From NCBI GenBank assembly GCA_029202525.1, contig CP119325.1, positions 2,640,001 to 2,704,000 of the forward strand: a stretch of DNA of 64,000 nt, given 5' to 3'. A model generated the notes under the pieces. It was not told where the DNA came from. It did no database searches and worked only from the letters and a program-made list of their open reading frames with translations. The position numbers were made by a program, and so were the translations under genes. The DNA comes from Candidatus Pseudomonas phytovorans. Its GTDB lineage: Bacteria > Pseudomonadota > Gammaproteobacteria > Pseudomonadales > Pseudomonadaceae. Positions 40,041 through 48,506 of the stretch are shown here, in pieces. Numbering within the stretch: the first letter of the stretch is position 1; each line of letters starts with the position of its first letter.

Positions 40041-41324
40041 GTGACCCCAGTCAAAGAGATTCTGAAGACCACCGCCCACCATGTCGACGGCAACCGCCTG
40101 TGGCAATCGCTGATGGACCTGGCCCGCCTCGGTGCCACTGCCAAGGGTGGTGTGTGCCGCCTGGCCCTGACCGACCTTGACCGTCAGGCCCGCGACCTGT
40201 TCGTGCAGTGGTGCGAGGCCGCCGGTTGTACGGTCAGCATCGACGCCGTCGGCAACATCTTCGCCCGCCGCCCGGGGCGTAACCCCAAGCTGCCCCCGGT
40301 GATGACCGGCAGCCATATCGACACACAGCCTACCGGCGGCAAGTTCGATGGCTGCTTCGGGGTGATGGCCGGGCTGGAGGTGATCCGCACCCTCAACGAC
40401 CTGGGCGTGGAAACCGAGGCGCCGCTGGAAGTGGTGGTGTGGACCAATGAAGAAGGCTCGCGTTTTGCACCGTGCATGATGGGATCGGGGGTGTTCGCCG
40501 GCAAGTTCACCCTGGAGGAAACCCTGGCCAAGCGTGATGCCCAGGGCGTTAGCGTTGGCGAGGCCTTGAATGCTATCGGCTATGCGGGCGCGCGTGCGGT
40601 GCTTGGCCATCCGGTCGGGGCCTATTTCGAAGCCCATATCGAACAGGGCCCGATCCTTGAGGACCAGGCCAAGACCATCGGTGTCGTGCTCGGGGCACTG
40701 GGCCAGAAATGGTTCGACCTGACCTTGCGTGGCGTTGAAGCCCACGCCGGCCCGACGCCCATGCACCTGCGCAAAGATGCTCTGGTCGGCGCTGCCGCCG
40801 TGGTGGAGGCGGTCAACCGCACCGCCCTTGGCCACCAGCCCCATGCCTGCGGCACTGTGGGTTGTCTACAGGCGTATCCAGGCTCGCGTAACGTGATCCC
40901 GGGTGAGGTGCGCATGACCCTGGACTTCCGCCACCTGGAAGGCGAGCAACTGAACGCGATGATTGCCGAAGTGCGTGGGGTGATCGAGGCGACCTGCGCC
41001 AAGCATGGCTTGAACCACGAACTGGTGCCTACGGCCGACTTCCCGGCGTTGTACTTCGACAAAGGCTGTGTTGATGCCGTGCGCGCATCGGCGCAGGCGC
41101 TGGGTTTGCCGCACATGGACATTGTCAGCGGCGCGGGGCATGACGCGATCTTCCTGGCCGAGCTGGGGCCGGCGGGGATGATTTTCGTGCCGTGCGAGAA
41201 CGGCATCAGTCATAACGAGATCGAAAACGCCACGCCTGACGACCTGGCGGCAGGGTGCGCGGTGTTGCTGCGGGCGATGCTGGCGGCGTCTGAAGCGATT
41301 GCCAGCGGACGGTTGGCGGCTTAG
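40041..41324 (+). CDS. N-carbamoyl-beta-alanine amidohydrolase (M20 family)
   Basis: This 427-residue metal-dependent amidohydrolase releases beta-alanine or beta-aminoisobutyrate with CO2 and ammonia, the last step of reductive pyrimidine breakdown. M20/HyuC motifs are MTGSHIDTQPTGGKFDG and VWTNEEGSRFAPCMMGS, which carry metal ligands, and GAGHDAIFLAELGP near the C terminus. The start is GTG at 40041 with a strong GAAGGAGAAACCC site. The gene follows the permease by 74 bases, so both are probably one unit. The allantoate or hydantoin carbamoylase alternative is less likely in this context. Confidence 0.93.
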   Translation: MTPVKEILKTTAHHVDGNRLWQSLMDLARLGATAKGGVCRLALTDLDRQARDLFVQWCEAAGCTVSIDAVGNIFARRPGRNPKLPPVMTGSHIDTQPTGGKFDGCFGVMAGLEVIRTLNDLGVETEAPLEVVVWTNEEGSRFAPCMMGSGVFAGKFTLEETLAKRDAQGVSVGEALNAIGYAGARAVLGHPVGAYFEAHIEQGPILEDQAKTIGVVLGALGQKWFDLTLRGVEAHAGPTPMHLRKDALVGAAAVVEAVNRTALGHQPHACGTVGCLQAYPGSRNVIPGEVRMTLDFRHLEGEQLNAMIAEVRGVIEATCAKHGLNHELVPTADFPALYFDKGCVDAVRASAQALGLPHMDIVSGAGHDAIFLAELGPAGMIFVPCENGISHNEIENATPDDLAAGCAVLLRAMLAASEAIASGRLAA

Positions 41325-41337
41325 GTTGACGTGAGTA

Positions 41338-41590
41338 TTTCGGCGCCTGCGAGATCGAGCGCCGCCCGCGCGGCGCATCGCGAGCTGCGCTCGCTCCCAC
41401 GTTTGTTTCTGGCCAGTAACGCCTGTCACAGGCGCGCGCGACCGCCTTATTCGTACGACGCGATTTCGAGCCATGCGCAAAAGCGTTCGCGCGCAAATCA
41501 CACAGGAGTGATTGGCCCGAAACAAACGTGGGAGCGAGCGCAGCTCGCGATGCGCCGCGCGGGCGGCGCTCGATCTCGCAGGCGCTGAAG
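41338..41590. repeat. Large inverted repeat, 67-bp perfect arms, distinct from the REP family
   Basis: Arms at 41343-41409 and 41519-41585 are exact reverse complements for 67 bases. Each arm folds further into GCGCCGC-CCGC-GCGGCGC and GCGAGC-TGC-GCTCGC hairpins. The 109-base centre is itself imperfectly symmetric (GGCCAGTAACGCCTGT against GGCCAATCACTCCTGT; GCGCGCGA on both sides). No reading frame is credible. It fills the 299-base gap between convergent genes and may be a non-autonomous mobile doublet or a terminator. Confidence 0.9.
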
Positions 41591-41623
41591 CTGTAATGAC
41601 GGACACCCGCGAAGCGCCTCAAT

Positions 41624-42583
41624 TCATCCGACCAGCTCCAAACAGCCATCACGACCAATACGATAGCGCTTCAGGTCCCGCGCCAAGGTCAGTTGCCCGC
41701 TGTAATGAGCAAGGGCTTCGTCACGTACGTTGTCGATATTCGGGCTGCGCCGCGGGTCGTACTGGTAGCGGGCGCTGAAGTGCGTCAGCACCAGGTTGCG
41801 CACGCCCGCAGCTTCGGCAAAGCGTGCCACCGCCGCTGCCGTGCTGTGGCCGAAGGTGACCCCGGTGCGTTCGACCACTGCCTGGGTGAACGTGGCTTCG
41901 TGCACCAGCACATCCGCACCTTTGGTAGCTTCGGCCAGCAGCTCGGGGTTGTCGTTGTCCCCACATACCACCACCCGCCGCGGCGGGCGTGAAGGGCGCA
42001 GGTAGTCATTGCCGTTCAGCCACTGCCCGTCATGCTGCACGGTCAAACCCTTGGCCAACTCGCCCCACAGCGGACCACGCGGTATGCCTTCGGCTTCCAG
42101 GCGCGGGATGTCCAGGCGCGGTTCGGGATTGAGTTCGGTGAACACGAACCCGACGCTTGGCACGCGGTGCGACAGCTGCACGGTGGTTACCTGCAGGGTC
42201 TCGCTGCGCCATTCGGCCACGTCCTCCACGGCCAGCAGGCGCAGTTCGAACGGTAGAAAGGTGTCGCTGGCCGCCAGACCCAGGCGTACCCAGTCATGCA
42301 GTGCGGCGGGCAGGATCAGCTCAAGCGGCTGGGTGCGCCCGCTCATGCCGGCGCTGGCCAGCAGGCCGGGCAGGCCAAAGCAATGATCGCCATGTACGTG
42401 GGTGATGAAAATGGCGCGCAGGTCGCGCAGCGACAGCGGGGTGTGCAGCAACTGATGCTGGGTGCCTTCACCGCAATCGACCAGGTACCAGTGGCTGCCA
42501 CTGGCCTCGATAACGGCCGTGGCGCTGACATTGCGTGCCTTGGTTGGCACCCCGGCGCTAGTGCCGAGGAACAGCAGGTCCAT
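41624..42583 (-). CDS. rnz: Ribonuclease Z (tRNA 3' processing endonuclease)
   Basis: This 319-residue metallo-beta-lactamase-fold nuclease matures tRNA 3' ends. The metal motif THVHGDH has H62, H64, D66 and H67; later ligand segments are VVVCGDNDN, HEATF and GHSTAAAVARFA, and LTHFSARYQ ends the core. The ATG at 42583 follows AAGGAGCCGGAGC; an upstream frame to 42724 lacks support. Alternative names are ElaC or RNase BN. Confidence 0.9.
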   Translation of the reverse strand: MDLLFLGTSAGVPTKARNVSATAVIEASGSHWYLVDCGEGTQHQLLHTPLSLRDLRAIFITHVHGDHCFGLPGLLASAGMSGRTQPLELILPAALHDWVRLGLAASDTFLPFELRLLAVEDVAEWRSETLQVTTVQLSHRVPSVGFVFTELNPEPRLDIPRLEAEGIPRGPLWGELAKGLTVQHDGQWLNGNDYLRPSRPPRRVVVCGDNDNPELLAEATKGADVLVHEATFTQAVVERTGVTFGHSTAAAVARFAEAAGVRNLVLTHFSARYQYDPRRSPNIDNVRDEALAHYSGQLTLARDLKRYRIGRDGCLELVG

Positions 42584-42760
42584 GCTCCGGCTCCTTGGTT
42601 CAGCCCAACAGCCACAGGTCGCGCAGCAGTGCCTGCAGTCCTTGTGGCACCAGCGGGCAAGTGTGCTCGAAATCGGCGCTGTCGCACCAGCGGGCGCGTT
42701 CCTTCGAGGCGAGAAAGGGCGCACACCATAGCCGGATTGCCGCCCGCCGTCGACGGCCTG

Positions 42761-43306
42761 CTAGTCTCCCTGCCGCCAGATGAGCTTGCTGGTGTCATAA
42801 CCTTGTTCCCGGGCGATGGTCAGCAGTTGCTCGCGCTGCTGGTCGGTGACCACAGGCGTGCGCGAAAGCAGCCACAGGTACTCGCGGTTGGGGTGGCCGA
42901 CCAGTGCCACGCGGTAGTCTTTGTCGTGGTACAGCACCCAGTACTCGCCCTTGGTCAGGCCCGGTGCCAGGCGGCTGAACCAGTTATCAAAGCGCACCCA
43001 CAGCTTGTCGGTGCTGCCCGGTTGCTGAGCCTCGGCGACGCCCTTGGCTTCGTTCCACTGGCCGTCCTTTTCCTTACAGCGGTTGGTCACGTCGATCCGG
43101 CCGTCTGTGCGCAAACCATAGTGCGCTTCGGACTGGACGCAGTTGCGCTGGAAGAACATTGGCAATCGCGCCAGTTCGTACCAGGTGCCCTGGTAGCGTT
43201 GCAGGTCGACCTGCTGGGTGCGCGGCGGTGCCGGATGATCGTTGCCGGCGCAGCCGAGCAGGGCCAGGGTCATGCAGGAAAGCAGCAGCGTAGTGCGCAG
43301 CACCAT
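42761..43306 (-). CDS. Outer-membrane lipocalin lipoprotein (Blc-like)
   Basis: This 181-residue lipoprotein has a signal peptide ending in the lipobox LLGC, so C19 would be lipidated. Lipocalin landmarks are the first-strand YQGTWYELARLPMFFQ (GxW motif), TNRCKEKDGQW and YWVLYHDKDYRVALVGHPN, and the C-terminal SRTPVV with an arginine. It probably binds or carries lipids for envelope maintenance, as E. coli Blc does. AAGGAGGTCAACC gives a very strong ribosome site. No aspartate follows the cysteine, so outer-membrane sorting is expected. Confidence 0.9.
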   Translation of the reverse strand: MVLRTTLLLSCMTLALLGCAGNDHPAPPRTQQVDLQRYQGTWYELARLPMFFQRNCVQSEAHYGLRTDGRIDVTNRCKEKDGQWNEAKGVAEAQQPGSTDKLWVRFDNWFSRLAPGLTKGEYWVLYHDKDYRVALVGHPNREYLWLLSRTPVVTDQQREQLLTIAREQGYDTSKLIWRQGD

Positions 43307-43394
43307 GGTTGACCTCCTTGGAGCGGTTAGGGGCTTACCTGGGATTCGATGCCGGCGCGTGGCAAAAGTTGTATGAGTGTGCGCGATCGCATCA

Positions 43395-44897
43395 TCACAA
43401 CCAGTAGGTCACCGCCCACCACCCCAGCCCACCCATCACCACGGTGTAGGGCAAGGCCATCCATACCATTCGCCCGTACGATAGCCGGATCAGCGGCGCA
43501 ATCGCCGAGGTAAGCAGGAACAGGAAGGCTGCCTGCCCATTCGGTGTCGCCACGCTGGGCAGGTTGGTGCCGGTATTGATCGCCACCGCCAGCGTTTCGA
43601 AATGCTCGCGGCTCATGCCGCCATTGAGAAACGCCTGCTTCACCTCGGTGATATAGATGGTGGCGACAAACACGTTGTCGCTGATTGCCGACAGCAAGCC
43701 GTTAGCCAGGTACAGCATGCCCGGTTGCTGTTCGGCCGGCAGGGTCAGCACCCAGCTGATCAGTGGGCTGAACAGTTGCTGCTGGTGAATCACCGCGACC
43801 ACGGCGAAGAACACCACCAGCAACGAGGTGAACGGCATGGCGTCCTGGAAGGCGCGGCCCAGCCGGTGCTCGTCGGTGATCCCGGTAAAGGCGGTGATCA
43901 GCACGATCACCATCAGGCCGATCAGGCCAACCTCGGCCACATGCAGCCCCAGGCACACGATCAGGATCAGCGCAGCGATCCCCTGTACCCACAGTGCCAG
44001 GCGCTGGGCCTGGGTGCGTGAGGCGTCATCCTCGTCAGCATAGGCAGCCAGTACCTGGCGCACGGGCTCAGGCATCAGCGTGCCGTAGCCAAACAGGCGC
44101 AGCTTTTCCAGCAGCACGCAGGTCAGCAGGCCGGCACCCAGCACCGGCAACGACACCGGCGCCACCTTGAAGAAGAAGTCGGCGAAGTGCCAACCCATCT
44201 CGTGGCCGATCAGCAGGTTCTGCGGCTCACCCACCAGCGTACACACGCCGCCCAGGGCGGTACCCACGGCGCCATGCATCAGTAGGCTGCGCAGGAAGTC
44301 ACGGAACTGGTCGAGGTCTTTGCGGTGCAGTTGGGCGATCTGCTGGTCGCTGTCCAGCGCGGTGTCTTCACGCGGGTTGGCCCCGGACGCCACGCGGTGG
44401 TACACCGCATAGAAGCCGACCGCCGCGCTGATGATCACGGCCGTCACGGTCAGCGCGTCGAGAAACGCCGACAGAAACGCCGAAAGCACGCAGAACAACA
44501 ACGCCAGCATGGCTTTCGAGCGCACCCCCAACAGGATGCGCGAGAACAGAAACAGCAGCAGCTCCTTCATGAAGTGGATGCCGGCGACCATGAACATCAG
44601 CAGCAGGATCACCGGGAAATTGTGCTGCAGCTCTTCATACAGCGCCTGCGGCGTGGTCAGCTGCAACAGCAGGGCCTCAATCAGCAACAGCCCACCGGGC
44701 ATCAGCGGGTAGCACTTCAGCGCCATGCCCAGGGTGAAGATGAACTCGATTACCAGCGCCCAGCCGGCTGCAACCGGGCCAACGGTGACCAGTAGCAGCG
44801 GGTTGAGCACCAGGAACAGGCAGATGACCGCCTTGTACCAAAGCGGCGACTGGCCCAGAAAACCGTGGGCGAGGGCGCCGGTCAGGGAGCGCGACAT
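43395..44897 (-). CDS. nhaB: Na+/H+ antiporter NhaB
   Basis: This 500-residue inner-membrane antiporter exports sodium in exchange for protons. It has about 12 predicted helices, the N-terminal SPLWYKAVICLFLVLNP, the conserved LCVLSAFLSAFLDALTVTAV type helix with an aspartate, GVCTLVGEPQNLLIG, and the ending SDNVFVATIYITEV then GTNLPSVATPNGQAAF. The length equals NhaB of other gammaproteobacteria. No neighbour suggests an operon. Confidence 0.95.
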   Translation of the reverse strand: MSRSLTGALAHGFLGQSPLWYKAVICLFLVLNPLLLVTVGPVAAGWALVIEFIFTLGMALKCYPLMPGGLLLIEALLLQLTTPQALYEELQHNFPVILLLMFMVAGIHFMKELLLFLFSRILLGVRSKAMLALLFCVLSAFLSAFLDALTVTAVIISAAVGFYAVYHRVASGANPREDTALDSDQQIAQLHRKDLDQFRDFLRSLLMHGAVGTALGGVCTLVGEPQNLLIGHEMGWHFADFFFKVAPVSLPVLGAGLLTCVLLEKLRLFGYGTLMPEPVRQVLAAYADEDDASRTQAQRLALWVQGIAALILIVCLGLHVAEVGLIGLMVIVLITAFTGITDEHRLGRAFQDAMPFTSLLVVFFAVVAVIHQQQLFSPLISWVLTLPAEQQPGMLYLANGLLSAISDNVFVATIYITEVKQAFLNGGMSREHFETLAVAINTGTNLPSVATPNGQAAFLFLLTSAIAPLIRLSYGRMVWMALPYTVVMGGLGWWAVTYWL

Positions 44898-45047
44898 GAA
44901 TATGTATCCTTATAATTCGGCGATGGCGCACGGTGCCGGATCAACGCGTCTTAGGCAAGGCGCGCAGTCCCGTTTTTGGCACAAGTGCGGTCGCCGGGCT
45001 GGGTTACCATCCGCGCTATGAATCCTTCACCCGCAGGAGTGCCGCCC

Positions 45048-45860
45048 GTGACCGAGTACAGTGCGTTCAAGGTTGAACTGACCGACAACATCGCCCACGT
45101 TCAGATCAACCGCCCGGAGAAGGTCAACGCGATGAACGCGGCCTTCTGGGAAGAGATCATCGCCATCTTCCAGTGGATCGACGACACCGATGCCGTGCGG
45201 GCGGTGGTGATCAGTGGAGCCGGCAAGCATTTTTCTGCGGGCATCGACCTGATGATGCTGGCTTCGCTGGCCGGGCAAATGGGCAAGGATGTGGGCCGCA
45301 ATGCACGCTTTCTACGGAGCACCATCCAGCGGCTGCAGGCCTCGTTCACCGCGGTGGACAAATGCCGCAAGCCGGTACTGGCGGCCGTGCAAGGCTATTG
45401 CATCGGTGGCGCCATCGACCTCATCTCGGCGTGCGACATGCGCTACTGCAGCAGTGACGCGCAGTTCTCGATCAAGGAAATCGACATGGGCATGGCCGCC
45501 GACGTCGGCACACTGCAACGTTTGCCACGTATCATTGGCGACGGCATGATGCGTGAGCTGGCCTTCACCGGGCGCAACGTCGCGGCCGACGAGGCGCTGC
45601 GCATTGGCCTGGTCAACCGGGTCTATGATGATCAGGCGGCTTTGATGGACGGCGTCTTTGCCATCGCCCGTGAGATTGCTGCAAAATCGCCGATCGCCGT
45701 GGCCGGCACCAAGGAAATGCTCAGCTACATGCGTGACCATCGTATCGACGATGGCCTGGACTACATCGCCACCTGGAACGCCGCGATGCTGCAGTCCGAA
45801 GACCTGCGCGTGGCCGTGGCGGCGCACATGAGCAAACAGAAACCGACGTTCGCCGACTGA
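45048..45860 (+). CDS. Crotonase-family protein, delta3,5-delta2,4-dienoyl-CoA isomerase-like
   Basis: This 270-residue protein shows oxyanion-hole segment HFSAGIDLMMLAS (62-74) and GYCIGGAIDL. The block KEIDMGMAADVGTLQRLP carries E144 and D152, the same acidic pair and 8-residue spacing used by mammalian dienoyl-CoA isomerase ECH1. It would shift double bonds in unsaturated fatty acyl-CoAs during beta-oxidation. The start is GTG at 45048 with CAGGAG before it; an upstream ATG at 45018 has no ribosome site. Annotation as a plain enoyl-CoA hydratase would be too general. Confidence 0.85.
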   Translation: MTEYSAFKVELTDNIAHVQINRPEKVNAMNAAFWEEIIAIFQWIDDTDAVRAVVISGAGKHFSAGIDLMMLASLAGQMGKDVGRNARFLRSTIQRLQASFTAVDKCRKPVLAAVQGYCIGGAIDLISACDMRYCSSDAQFSIKEIDMGMAADVGTLQRLPRIIGDGMMRELAFTGRNVAADEALRIGLVNRVYDDQAALMDGVFAIAREIAAKSPIAVAGTKEMLSYMRDHRIDDGLDYIATWNAAMLQSEDLRVAVAAHMSKQKPTFAD

Positions 45861-45897
45861 TCGGGCCGGGGGACGCGCAGTCAAGGAACCCCCCGAC

Positions 45898-46728
45898 ATG
45901 TCAGCACGCTGGACTACTGCAGTACTCGACCCGCAGATTACCGGGGGCGTGGCCGTGGCCCGCAGCCCGGAAGGGTTTCTGGTGGATGACAACGGCGCGC
46001 TGTTCCCCCGCGACTGGCTCAAGCGCCAGGATCTCGATGTACTGTGCGAACACGGTATTGGCCATTTTGACGGCCAGCCGGTGTTCCTGCTGGAGTTACG
46101 CAGCGCCAGCGATGTGCCAGGCTGCAGCTGGCGTGGCCTGCGTGCGTTCATGCTCGAAGGTGACTTCGATATCTACAAGGTGTTGGGCTACGCCGCGCAA
46201 ATCGGCACGTGGGCCCGCGAGCACCGTTTCTGCGGCAGCTGTGGCCAGGCGATGACGCAAATCCGCTGGGAGCGGGCGATGTACTGCCAGCCGTGCGACC
46301 TGCGCAGTTACCCGCGTATTTCGCCGAGCATGATCGTGCTGGTCACCCGTGGCGATGAAATCCTGCTGGCACGCTCGCCGCGTTTCGTCACAGGGGTGTA
46401 CAGCACACTGGCAGGCTTCGCCGAACCGGGCGAGTCGGCCGAGGACTGCCTGGTGCGCGAAGTGCGTGAAGAAGTGGCGGTCGAGGTGCAGAACATCCAG
46501 TACGTCGGCAGCCAATGCTGGCCGTTCCCGCATTCGATGATGCTCGGTTTCCATGCCGAATATGCGGGTGGCGATATCGTCATGCAGCCGGACGAGATCG
46601 AAGACGCCCAGTGGTTCAGCGTCCACGACCTGCCGCCGCTACCAGCGGGGCGCTCCATCGCCCGTTATCTGATCGACCTGTACGTTGCGCGACGCTTAGG
46701 CTTGCCCGAACCAGTGCTGCCACGCTAA
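45898..46728 (+). CDS. nudC: NADH pyrophosphatase / NAD-cap RNA hydrolase
   Basis: This 276-residue Nudix enzyme hydrolyses NADH to NMNH and AMP, and in E. coli removes NAD caps from RNA. The zinc ribbon has C112, C115, C130 and C133. The Nudix box starts at G173 with E179 and REVREE (187-192). The family tail motif normally reads SQPWPFPxS; here residues 205-213 are SQCWPFPHS, with cysteine replacing the first proline. It is 37 bases after the isomerase gene, and its 3' end overlaps the convergent TSUP gene by 33 bases. Confidence 0.94.
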   Translation: MSARWTTAVLDPQITGGVAVARSPEGFLVDDNGALFPRDWLKRQDLDVLCEHGIGHFDGQPVFLLELRSASDVPGCSWRGLRAFMLEGDFDIYKVLGYAAQIGTWAREHRFCGSCGQAMTQIRWERAMYCQPCDLRSYPRISPSMIVLVTRGDEILLARSPRFVTGVYSTLAGFAEPGESAEDCLVREVREEVAVEVQNIQYVGSQCWPFPHSMMLGFHAEYAGGDIVMQPDEIEDAQWFSVHDLPPLPAGRSIARYLIDLYVARRLGLPEPVLPR

Positions 46729-47475
46729 GCGTACAGTCAGTGCCAGCACCACGGTGATGAACACCGGGCGGATGAACTTGCTGCCGCCGCTGATCGCCGT
46801 GCGTGCGCCGAAGAAGGCGCCGACCATCACCGACAGGCCCATGCAAAGGCCGACCACGTAGTCCACCTGCCCGGAAATGATGAACACCGTCAGCGCCGCG
46901 ATGTTGCTGACGAAGTTCATGCTGCGCGCCACGCCGCTGGCGCGGACCAGGTCGATGGGGTACAGCAGCAAGGTGCTGACCGTCCAGAACGCCCCCGTGC
47001 CCGGGCCGGCGACGCCATCGTAGAAGCCCAGGGTGAAACCTTGCGGTACTTGCCACTTTTTCCTGATCGGCGCATCGGCATCCAGCGGCGCCTTGGGCGT
47101 GCCGCCGAACAGCAGGTAGATGCCACAGGCGAAGACGATCACCGGCAGCATCTTGTTCAGCCATTCAGCGGGCATGTAGTGAGCGATGACTGCGCCGAGC
47201 AACGCCCCGGTCAAGGTGGCGAACAACGCCGGGCGCCACTGAGCCGGGTGGAACAGTTTGCGCCTGTAGTAGGTGAAGCCTGCGGTGGCCGAACCGAAGG
47301 TGGAGCTGAGCTTGTTGGTGCCCAGTACCAGGTGCGGCGGCATGCCGGCGGTAAGCAGCGCCGGAGTGGTTAGCAGGCCGCCGCCACCGGCGATGGCATC
47401 GATGAAACCGGCAACAAAGGCGACCAGCGCCAGAATCAGCAGGGTGAGGGGTTCTACGGTGAGTTCGAAGGGCAT
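46696..47475 (-). CDS. TSUP (TauE/SafE) family membrane permease
   Basis: This 259-residue membrane protein of the sulfite exporter TauE/SafE family has about eight hydrophobic helices. The hallmark FIDAIAGGGGLLTTPALL sits in helix 1 and its repeat FYDGVAGPGTGAFWTV in the second half. The ATG at 47475 is preferred over a TTG at 47499. Its 3' end overlaps the end of nudC by 33 bases in tail-to-tail orientation. Substrates in this family are sulphur oxyanions or organic anions; none is evident here. Confidence 0.88.
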   Translation of the reverse strand: MPFELTVEPLTLLILALVAFVAGFIDAIAGGGGLLTTPALLTAGMPPHLVLGTNKLSSTFGSATAGFTYYRRKLFHPAQWRPALFATLTGALLGAVIAHYMPAEWLNKMLPVIVFACGIYLLFGGTPKAPLDADAPIRKKWQVPQGFTLGFYDGVAGPGTGAFWTVSTLLLYPIDLVRASGVARSMNFVSNIAALTVFIISGQVDYVVGLCMGLSVMVGAFFGARTAISGGSKFIRPVFITVVLALTVRLAWQHWFGQA

Positions 47476-47559
47476 GGGATCTGGCAGGCAGGGAGGCAAT
47501 GGGGCGACAAAGGGGCCGCGCTAGAGGGGAGACATGGTAATCCTGAGAGGGGTGTGTTG

Positions 47560-47587
47560 CCAGTGCCGGCCCTTTCGCGGGCACTGG
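47560..47587. repeat. Truncated REP hairpin after the alpha/beta hydrolase gene
   Basis: CCAGTGCC and GGCACTGG pair around a 12-base loop 9 bases beyond the hydrolase stop. The sequence GCCAGTGCCGGCC.CTTTCGCGGGCAC resembles the left half of the REP at 49917, truncated. Confidence 0.5.
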
Positions 47588-47595
47588 CGATCACA

Positions 47596-48426
47596 TCAGC
47601 TGCGGATAAACGCCAGCAAATCCGCGTTGATCACATCGGCGTGGGTAGTCGGCATGCCATGCGGGTAGCCCTTGTAGGTCTTCAATGTGCCATTGGGCAG
47701 CAGTTCGGCCGACCGCGGCCCCGAGTTCTCATACGGCACGATCTGGTCATCGTCACCATGCATCACCAGCACCGGCTGCTGGATGCCCTTCAAGTCCTCG
47801 GTAAAGTCCGTCTGCGAAAACGCCACGATGCCATCGTAATGGGCCTTGGCGCTGCCGATCATGCCTTGCCGCCACCAGTTGCCGATGATGCCTTCGCTGG
47901 CTTCGACACCGGGGCGGTTGTAGCCATAGAACGGCCCGGTCGGTACATCCCGGTAGAATTGCGCGCGGTTGTTGGCGACCTGGGCCTGGAAGCCGTCGAA
48001 CACCGACTTGGGCAGGCCACCGGGGTTGTCGGGCGTTTGCACCATCAGTGGCGGCACGGCCGCGATCAGCACCGCCTTGGCCACTTTATCCTCGGGGTAG
48101 CGGGCCATGTAGCGCACCACCTCGCCACCGCCGGTCGAGTGGCCGACATGCACGGCGCCCTGGGTGCCCAGGTGGGCGACCACGGCTGCGGTGTCGTCGG
48201 CGTAGTGATCCATGTCGTGGCCGTCCCATACTTGGCTGGAGCGGCCATGGCCACGCCGGTCGTGGGCCACCACCCGGTAACCGTGGGCGAGGAAGAACAG
48301 CATCTGCGTGTCCCAGTCGTCTGCGCTGAGCGGCCAGCCGTGGTGGAAGTGAATAACGGGCGCATCGCGCGGGCCCCAGTCCTTGTAGAAAATCTGCACC
48401 CCGTCCTTCGTGGTTACATGGCTCAT
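47596..48426 (-). CDS. Alpha/beta hydrolase, cofactor-free haloperoxidase/esterase type
   Basis: This 276-residue alpha/beta-hydrolase has the nucleophile elbow GHSTGGG with S97, the later acid in MHGDDDQIVPY and the histidine near PTTHADVINADLLAF. The HHGWPLSADDWD and AHDRRGHGRSS segments are typical of the non-haem chloroperoxidase/arylesterase group. The ATG at 48426 follows AGGAGACACGACC. The natural substrate is probably a small ester; peroxidase activity in this group is a side reaction. It appears to be a single-gene unit. Confidence 0.88.
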   Translation of the reverse strand: MSHVTTKDGVQIFYKDWGPRDAPVIHFHHGWPLSADDWDTQMLFFLAHGYRVVAHDRRGHGRSSQVWDGHDMDHYADDTAAVVAHLGTQGAVHVGHSTGGGEVVRYMARYPEDKVAKAVLIAAVPPLMVQTPDNPGGLPKSVFDGFQAQVANNRAQFYRDVPTGPFYGYNRPGVEASEGIIGNWWRQGMIGSAKAHYDGIVAFSQTDFTEDLKGIQQPVLVMHGDDDQIVPYENSGPRSAELLPNGTLKTYKGYPHGMPTTHADVINADLLAFIRS

Positions 48427-48506
48427 GGTCGTGTCTCCTGTCTGCAGGCACCGAAGGGAGCTAATGAGCATAGGGGAGATTTCGGCGTAGCAAGCGCCGG
48501 CCGTCT

